From positions 11,599,263 to 11,663,262 of the forward strand of contig JBBCBC010000037.1 in NCBI GenBank assembly GCA_037126765.1: DNA of 64,000 bases, given 5' to 3'. The notes beneath the pieces are model-generated. The model had not been told where the DNA came from, searched no databases, and saw only the letters and a list, made by a program, of their open reading frames with translations. How positions within the stretch are numbered: position 1 is the first letter of the stretch; each line of letters starts with the position of its first letter. Below, piece by piece: positions 57,006 to 64,000 of the stretch. The position numbers and the translations under genes were made by a program. This DNA is from Stenogyne calaminthoides. Lineage: Eukaryota > Streptophyta > Magnoliopsida > Lamiales > Lamiaceae.

Positions 57006-58160
57006 AAATTTATATTCACGTTGTTTCATTTTTTTTGGAATTGATTTTTTTTATTTTTTGTTAATCTTGTTATTGTGGTGCAATATGGAGAGTTGGAGAC
57101 AGTGTGGGATTTAGTGGAAAAAATCTAAAGAAAGATATTTTGAGATATATGTAGATTTGATCATGAATTTATTTTTGATATAAAAATTTGATCATGAATT
57201 TATTTGGAATATATACTATATTATTGAAATATTTTTATTTTTTTTAACGTGGAAATAAGATTTGAATTTTTTAAATACGTGTGAATTTTTTAAAAGGGTT
57301 TTAAATTTTCAACTAATAAATATACTAAAATATACATTGAAAACATTTTTTTCAATATACTAAAATATTTTATTTCAATTTTTTTCACAAATATTTCCGA
57401 TAAGATATACTAAAATATTTTATGCCAATTTTTTATATAAATATTTCCGATAAGATTATCTACTACTTATTTTATTTTAATTTTTTTTACACAAATATTT
57501 CCGATAAGATTATTCACTACTTTTTTCAATATATTAACTCCCAATTTAGATATTATTTTTTTTTTTGAAAAAATCCAAATGGTTTTTTTTTGGGGAATTT
57601 ATTTTTCTAACTTTTATATATACTTAGTAATTAAATTAAATGCGATGCTTGATTATCATTCACAATTTATAAATATAAGTCTTTATTAGTATTTATATTA
57701 AGGTGTTTTTTTTCATTCTAAAGAGATAATATTTTATTTTTTTTATTGACATTTTTCTTTCAAAGTCATGTGATATAGATTTTGAAAAATTTTATGATAA
57801 TAAACTCACACGTGACCTGAATTACCTTATGTCATTATTGGAAGGAGACCTATTGAGAATTTTTTTTTTCTACAAATAAATTTTCGATAGGAATCGATTA
57901 AAAAATAAATTTTGATAAAAAAAATTAGAAACATGAAAAATAATAATTATTAAATGATAGAGATGAGATCGCGATGGCGATCTTGATTTATTATAATCAC
58001 GATTTGATTAAGAAATTAGTCATTAATATAATTGATTTAATTTATTAGCATTTATTATGTTTAGTGTTATGATTTTCTTTAGTGTTAGGATTTTTCTTAA
58101 GTTAAGATTCGAAAGATTCGAGTTTAATCTTTTTTGTCGGTTTCTGATTCCTAAGAATAA
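57006..58160. other. AT-rich intergenic DNA
   Basis: Contains three degenerate repeats of ATTTCCGATAAGAT about 60-75 bases apart (57390-57510) and otherwise no recognisable feature. The last 150 bases may be the untranslated leader of the gag-bearing element that follows. Confidence 0.5.
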
Positions 58161-58238
58161 TTTAAATATTGATTATTTTATTTTGTTCGAAACTTCCCCC
58201 AATTAGAGAGTCACACCACGCTCCTTCCAAATTTCCAA

Positions 58239-59076
58239 TGCCTCCCCGTCATAATGCCCGGGAGATGAAGAGATTGAAGGATCAAATCGCGCTTCTCGCT
58301 CAATCTGTCCAGGCATTACGTGCACAACAAACAACAATGGCCGATCGTCGTGCACAATCCTGAGATCGAGCCCCATTCCCTGTTATGTTACAGCCCACAA
58401 CACATCGCTGGAAACAGATTTTCAGCAATGAAATTCCGGAATTTTATGGAACCAGTGAACCAACAGCCTGCCTCCGGTGCCTCCAAACCTGTAAAGAGCA
58501 CGCGGATTTCAAGGCAGTCCCGACCGATCGTCGTGTTACCCTGGTGACGAAGCGCCACCGCGGCCGCGCCGAGGCCTGGTGGCGCCGATTGAAGGACTCC
58601 CGTCTCAGGCAAGGTAAACCCAAACTCACCGACTGGAACAAATTCACAAAACACTTTACACGGAAATTCATCCCCAAAAATTACACACATCCACTGCACC
58701 ACAAATTACAGAGTTTCAGTGTCGTCGCCTCGCCGACTGAACGGCGTCGGAATTCACAGAGTTTTGGCGCCGCCAAGTTTCGTCTCTACGACGATTTGAA
58801 CCACCGGCCGTCGTGCCCCACCGTGAAACAGAATCTAGATGATCTGCCTTCCTATGCCATTGACGATGATTCCGTCCAGCAGTTTTTGTCGCCCATGAAA
58901 AACGACTTTCTGTGTTTCAGCGGCGTGGACTATGGAGAAGACGCTTGGGATCGTCGTGCCCTAACTCAGTGTGGGCCTCATCCATTGGAAGGTAAACTTG
59001 GGCCTTCTAATTTCACTTTTGATTTTACTGCACGACGTGTGCCGCGGGAAGTTAATAGTGGCAATGGCCCACTTAA
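58239..59076 (+). pseudogene. Ty3-type retrotransposon gag fragment, part 1
   Basis: Starts MPPRHNAREMKRLKDQIALL, with a stop near 58,363. A long frame from 58385 carries a retrotransposon gag core: RAEAWWRRLKDSRLRQGKPK, then LTDWNKFTKHFTRKFIPKNY. A less conserved region rich in charged residues follows. The frame is cut at 59076 by the solo LTR. No protease, reverse transcriptase or integrase is present, so this is a fragment of an element. Confidence 0.7.
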
Positions 59077-60935
59077 TATTGGGGTTATATTGAAAAGTAT
59101 GTTTTTATTTTGTATATAATCAAATTGAATTTTCTGTTTTACTTACTGAAATAAAATATTTATCACTGATGCTTTAAATATCATTGAATGTTACATATAT
59201 TTCTTTGCGTAATTATTCAATAAACGATGCGTGTTACATTGTAGTTAATTTAGTGATACTCGGATCACGAACATTAAATTAAATTAATTCCTTGAACTAA
59301 AAAATCACGATATTCACGACCTAGATGAAAATGAACAACCCATCGTGAAAGGTCGAAGTGTAAAAGGCTTAGATTGGTTTGTCTTGATCGAGATTACTGT
59401 TAGTCATGACTAATCTGATGAATAGAGACATCTGAGAGGATAAATTCTTGAAAGATCAATTATGAAGAATTAGACCTCGATGGTTCATTTTTTCTTAATC
59501 TTAAATCCCTTAAATAAGATCATGTGTGGTTAGTAATTATTATTTTGACTTATGACGGACGAGAGAATCAATGAGATTCAATACTTTATATCTTGGACAA
59601 TATTCTTTGGTCACATCGCGATTCTTAAGATTTATCTGAATAATCGTGTCTTGATATGCTTGTTTGATTTGCCCCCTTGGGAGTTCATAAGATTTATCAT
59701 ACCAAATCTTTACAAGTTGAATTTGTTTCCTTATGGATAATAATGTTGAATCGTTCCTTGACTAACGACAAAATATATTAATTAATGGAAAGTTATTTGA
59801 TGGGCTTGAATTAATTAATGGGCTAGATAATCTTAAACACGGAAATAATAATAATCGGGAGCCATATTAACTTGATAATATGGGTTAAGATGGATAGTCT
59901 GATATTAATTATGTAGTTTGATTAATTAATATTTATGAAAACTGAATAATATTGTGGCTCAATATTGGAAATTCAAGATCCATTAGAATGTCTAATCTTA
60001 ATTCTCCTAAAGGCCCCTCAAGTAGCCCAAAGATAATGTCCAATTACTTAAAAAGGTGTTTAAAATAAAATAAATTATTGTTGCCTAATTTTTCTATTTT
60101 TTTCGAAAAGATAAATAAACGAGGGAGGAAAATTTTCTTTGAATTTTGTTATGGAATGAGAATAAGTATTCTTGGAATACAGGTTTATCTCATTAAATTC
60201 AAGAAATCTCCCACTTGGTTATTTGTCTTGAGTTTTTCGAAAATTTTGAATAAATAAGGAAGGAAAGATTTTTTTGATTTTCTTGAAGAGATTTTATTGA
60301 AGATATGTATTTTTTTGGAATACAAGAATATCTCATAAATTCAAGAAGATCCAAATCTTGGATTCCATCATCCTTATTTTTCGAAAAATACCATAACATT
60401 AAGAGGTGGAATTTTTGTGAAATATTTAATTATGGAGAAAAAATATATATGGGATATTTCAAGATTTCTTGGATCAAGAAATGATTTTTCCATTTTATTT
60501 TTCACCCTAAATTTTCGACCACCACCCCCCTATAAATAGGGGATGAATGTTTCATCCCCAAGTCTTGATTCCATGTGTTGGAAAAATTAGAAATCCACAA
60601 GGTGGTGCAACATAATTTTATTTGTCCTTTTGGTTAAATTGTTTTTACGAGTTCCTACCACCGGATTGTCGAGCAAGGATAGGGGAATACTTGAGAAGGA
60701 CTTTTGGTGTGTTCGCTGAACGGGATCCATCTTCTCAACGGTTCTTGGCTTCAAGAGGTTAGTTAAATAAAACCGTAGTAATTTTTGTAGTAGGTTTTAT
60801 GTGTTTTATCGTGATTGGTTGTTGAATTATTATTTGAATTAATATAGGATTAATTCATGCTAATAATAATTGTTAGAATTAAATTTGTATTTAAATATTC
60901 ATCCCGAATAGATCCGGACAATTAATTCTCCAACA
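59077..60935 (+). mobile_element. Solo LTR, family R (copy 2)
   Basis: 1.86 kb in plus orientation from TATTGGGGTTATATTG to ATTCTCCAACA, flanked by a perfect 5-bp duplication CTTAA (59072-59076 and 60936-60940). It is the inverse counterpart of 38100-39928. It contains a probable LTR core promoter and leader region (CCCCTATAAATAGGGGATGA at about 60,528). Inserted into the gag fragment. Confidence 0.9.
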
Positions 60936-60940
60936 CTTAA

Positions 60941-61191
60941 TTGTGCTGGTGCAAATTGACGCATTTTTTGAAGATGACTTTGGGCCTGATCCTATTTTTG
61001 CTAATGAAAATATTGGGCCTGCTAATTTAGAGAATTCAGAGTTTAATTTTGTTGGGCCTACTTGGCTTGATGAATTTGCTGGACAAGATAATTATTTGGG
61101 CCAATTTGGGCATGCGAATTTAGTAGATGGGTCCGACAATTATTACGAGTCTTTTGATTATGAGGGACCAATTTGCAAACAAAAAATATGA
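60941..61191 (+). pseudogene. Gag-element fragment, part 2
   Basis: After the CTTAA duplication an open frame reads DAFFEDDFGPDPIFANENIG and on to ...YESFDYEGPICKQKI. Its composition resembles part 1. Removing the LTR joins the parts one frame out of register, with a TGA shortly after the joint, so the gag was already broken or has since gained an indel. It stops at the start of segmental unit C. Confidence 0.5.
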
Positions 61192-61329
61192 AGGAATGTC
61201 CATATGATTGGAAGTTGAAAGAGGTGTGCGGTGCAATACTTGTTCTTCCTCAATTATTTTCCTCCACCGTTTGATTCTGGCAATGCATCACTCATTCATA
61301 TAGTGTCTTAAGAGCCAATACACCTTGTT

Positions 61330-62167
61330 CTACTTTATAGGTTGAACCAAACCTCCACCTTTCTTATCACCTTCAGCCTTTGATATATCTGTTTTTTCTT
61401 GATTTCTGCTCGTGACAGCTGGCTCCTGAATAATTTTTTACTTTTATAAATACATATAAAAAGGTTAGGAAAGCTGGGCGGGCTACACCCCGTCCCAGCA
61501 AACACAATTTCTTGCTGCATAATTAGCCATTAGGATCGTCAATTCCAACTTGATGTTTTCTTGCTTTTAATACATGACAGACATGTTAATTAATTGATGA
61601 TGACATGATGTCATTTAATAGACGTTATGTGTATTGAATTCAGTGCAACACAACCAAAGTGAGATAGGAAATGTGGCCAAGTTTTGTTCTCCGATTTGCA
61701 TTTCCATCCTTTATGATGAAAAAACATCAACAATTATTACTAAAACAACTACTTTTTAGAACTAACTGCGTGTTGAATACACTTTGTATGTTAAGAAATT
61801 ACATCCAAATTAGGCTTATAAAGGTGTGGTAACAGCTCGTATCAGAATATCCAACAAATTTCACAAAGAAGAAATGACAAAAGAAATTATTGCACTTACA
61901 TCATAGATTGACTTTGGCTTTGAGCCGTTTGGACAATTATGAGGAGTAAAATTCGGACCAAATAACCATAGTGCAAAAGCAAATCCGGTACCAACTAATA
62001 GTCCTAGAAAAGTAAAAAATATAAGAGAGATATAAATCACAAATGTATACGAGAAACAGAAAAAAGAAGATACGTAATGTCATCATACCGTTAACTATGG
62101 TTAATCGATTCTTCCTCTTCCTCCCAAAGGTTATCCCAAAGGGTCTGTAAGGGGCGAAGGGGTTCAT
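61330..62167 (-). CDS. Small single-span membrane protein, copy C
   Basis: Exons 62089-62167, 61900-62003 and 61330-61425 give 92 residues. Exon 1 starts MNPFAPYRPFGITFGRKRKN, a basic proline/aromatic leader ending RLTIVN. Exon 2 is the membrane span LLVGTGFAFALWLFGPNF plus TPHNCPNGSKPKSIYD. Exon 3 is a charged tail (VTSRNQEKTDISKAEGDKKG) with a TAG. All splice sites are canonical (GTATG, GTAAGT; CTAG, TTCAG). The basic-then-hydrophobic arrangement suggests a type of small organelle or ER membrane protein, but this is inference. Family not recognised; homology with copies A and B is the main support. Confidence 0.65.
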
Positions 62168-63948
62168 GGTATTTGTGATCAAACTTTTTTGCCTGATAAA
62201 AATAAAAAATATTTAAACTATTATCTTCAAATATCTTAATATTACATCACATGACATTTCTTTTTTAATATTAAAAACAATTTTATTTACATTCATATGT
62301 CGTCACTTTATCATTTAACCTTTTAACAAAATTATATAATACTAATAGACAATTCACATGTTAACTTCGTGCTAATGTGTGTTCTAATCCGGAGTATATA
62401 TTTTCAATCCAATATAAAATAAAAATGAAAAGGAAAAAACACGAAAACAAACGGATCAAAAGGGAAACAGAGAGGTTGATTTCATTAGCAACGATTAATG
62501 TGAAAAATTGGAGAAAAGAAACGGATAAACTCACGATCGTGGAAAATGCAAGATATGATTTCTGCGACGATGAGCGCCTGTGAGAAATATGTGCAACAAA
62601 ATTAATTAATCAATGAAACGAAGAATATATATTAATAATATACAATACATGGGTTGGTCGTGGATTTTAACCTCCGCCGAGTTATGCTGAAACAAATTAC
62701 GAATTTTGAATCCTTTTGTTTTCAGATATTTCTTGGATGACTGGGGATCCGAATAAATTGCACAATTTTGACTATTTCTACCTTTTTTCTTGGGAAATTA
62801 GTTGTAGTACACATTAAGATCAAATTTTATTTAAAAAACCGTCAGCGCGCTGCACTGATCATTTGATTATTTGGATTATTATTAGTAAAAAAAAACAATC
62901 CTAAAATATCAAAATTGCATAGGTAATTACTATTGAATTTGTATCTTTTACCTTCGCATATCGCACTCTGTGATTTTTACATGATATCATGCTTATCGTA
63001 TTTTATCTTTTACACAATATCATGCTTATTGCATTGTGTGTATGATATCATGCTTATCAAATTATGTCTAACAAACAAGTATAAGACTGAAATATTAGAA
63101 TTGTCATCAAAGGTTAATGTGAAAACACACGGTAAAGTTATGATCTTAACATACTTATACTAGGTGAGTAGGATGATCATTCACGTCGTGTTATATTTTT
63201 TAAAGTAAAAGTAAGGTATGAGACTTCGATACTAGTATACATTAATTAGTTCAAAACACATTAAAAATTACTACCTCCTTCCCATTGAAATTTATACAGT
63301 TACTATTTGATTCGAGTTTTAGCGAGTAAATATTTTATTAGTATTTAAAATGATAAAAGTAATTTTAAGAAGACTATCATACTCCACCTTAAAAGTCATT
63401 TTACTATTTTATTTATTAATAAATAATTCGCTCACTAAAACACAAGCAAAAAGATAAATATGCAAATTTCGGTGAGACGGAGGGAGGGAGTACTCTTGTC
63501 AAAAAAAAAAGGGAGGGAGTACTAAATTATTTTCAAGTTTCAGCTCGATTAAATTAAATAAGTAAGTAGGGCATCGACTCAAGAACTTGATTTAACAAAT
63601 TCTAATTCGAGCTCGATTGATACCATCAAATTTGTAATAGCTCCTATAATTTTTTTTATATATTAACTAGAGGCAAATTAAATCCCCAAAACAGAGGGGA
63701 AATTAAAAATCATGGAAGGCTCAAACATGCAGATCGATAGACGTGATCCATTTTTATAAAACTTTTTTTTTTTTTTTTTTAATCGGCAAAGTTATATAAT
63801 CTTAAAACAATGGTAATTGAAGTAGCAATTCTGATAAAAAAAGATATATGGGAAACAAGAAACATCCATCGTAATTACATTTCAATGACGAAATCAAAAT
63901 CTCCTAACTAGTATATATTATATTAATCGGTGCAGAAAGAGCAACTAA
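62168..63948. other. Upstream region of small-protein copy C
   Basis: Contains the probable leader-exon region near 62,530-62,590 (GTGAGTTTATC donor on the minus strand), the ACGT-core motif at 63171, three TGATATCATGCTTAT-type repeats (62,980-63,060), a Stowaway-like MITE (63275-63522), and a T-run with a SINE-tail-like AATCGGCAAAGTT (63763-63793). No further coding sequence. Confidence 0.5.
63275..63522. mobile_element. Stowaway-like MITE
   Basis: Begins CTACCTCCTTCCCATTG and ends GGTGAGACGGAGGGAGGGAG. The interior (TTTTAGCGAGTAAATATTTT and AAAAGTCATTTTACTAT) matches the element at 28246, so it is the same family. Confidence 0.65.
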
Positions 63949-64000
63949 TTAGCAAGTGGACTTCTTGCAGCAATCAGCCAACATATCAACGTAGTAGTGG
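63949..64000 (-). CDS. 3' end of the cysteine-cluster gene, copy C (runs off window)
   Basis: The last 16 codons on the minus strand read HYYVDMLADCCKKSTC with a TAA at 63949-63951. The CCKKSTC ending and flanking DNA match the exon at 44814. The rest lies beyond the window, so it cannot be identified here. Confidence 0.5.
   Translation of the reverse strand, partial: HYYVDMLADCCKKSTC

Larger units (their letters stand above)
61180..64000. repeat. Segmental repeat, unit C
   Basis: Third copy of the A/B segment, in the same order, running off the window. It holds a complete small membrane-protein gene (61330-62167), its upstream region with the ACGT motif, and the 3' end of the cysteine-cluster gene. 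Confidence 0.8.

Overview
This is nuclear DNA of a flowering plant. Genes carry GT-AG introns, the families are plant-specific (L-type lectin receptor kinase, GTD-binding protein, FAR1-like domain, HVA22/zinc-finger protein, gamma-glutamyl peptidase-like amidotransferase), and the AT-rich intergenic DNA is full of MITEs, SINEs, solo LTRs and a LINE. The dialect fits a eudicot, probably an asterid (possibly Lamiales), but the species cannot be fixed from the sequence. All exon boundaries were worked out by hand from splice signals and frame continuity.

Layout. 0-5 kb: an intact intronless lectin receptor kinase (1650-3674), a 5' fragment of a second copy at the left edge, and a repeated upstream segment on each side. 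6.5-8.8 kb: a GTD-binding (DUF593) membrane protein whose apparent stop overlaps a strong splice donor. 10.5 kb: a tRNA-Thr(UGU)-like gene. 10.7-21.7 kb: a long multi-exon gene in which a FAR1-like DNA-binding exon is in frame with methylmalonate-semialdehyde dehydrogenase (ALDH6). Its ninth coding exon is interrupted by about 3.5 kb of compositionally odd DNA. 21.6-27.1 kb: a tandem duplication carrying two minus-strand HVA22-domain/zinc-finger genes; the second unit starts with a copy of the dehydrogenase 3' end. 27.1-34.0 kb: transposons, including a hAT element with a perfect 8-bp target duplication and a Mutator-like element with host-like GC-rich inserts that ends about 100 bp before the next gene. 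34.1-41.7 kb: a gamma-glutamyl peptidase-like gene with a huge transposon-filled first intron, a shortened second exon and a shifted C-terminal frame.

42.6-64.0 kb: three degenerate copies (A, B, C) of a segment encoding a small single-membrane-span protein on the minus strand. The protein has three short exons (86 and 92 residues in B and C), and copy A has lost exons 1-2. In A and C it lies next to the 3' end of another minus-strand gene ending in a cysteine cluster. Between B and C lie LTR-derived DNA, a 5'-truncated LINE with a SINE inside it, a second SINE, several MITEs, and a gag fragment split by a solo LTR.

No operon-like system exists. The most interesting items are the FAR1-ALDH6 fusion and its broken exon, the unrecognised small membrane-protein family, and the gene-fragment-carrying mobile elements. 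No database search was possible, so novelty is unproven.
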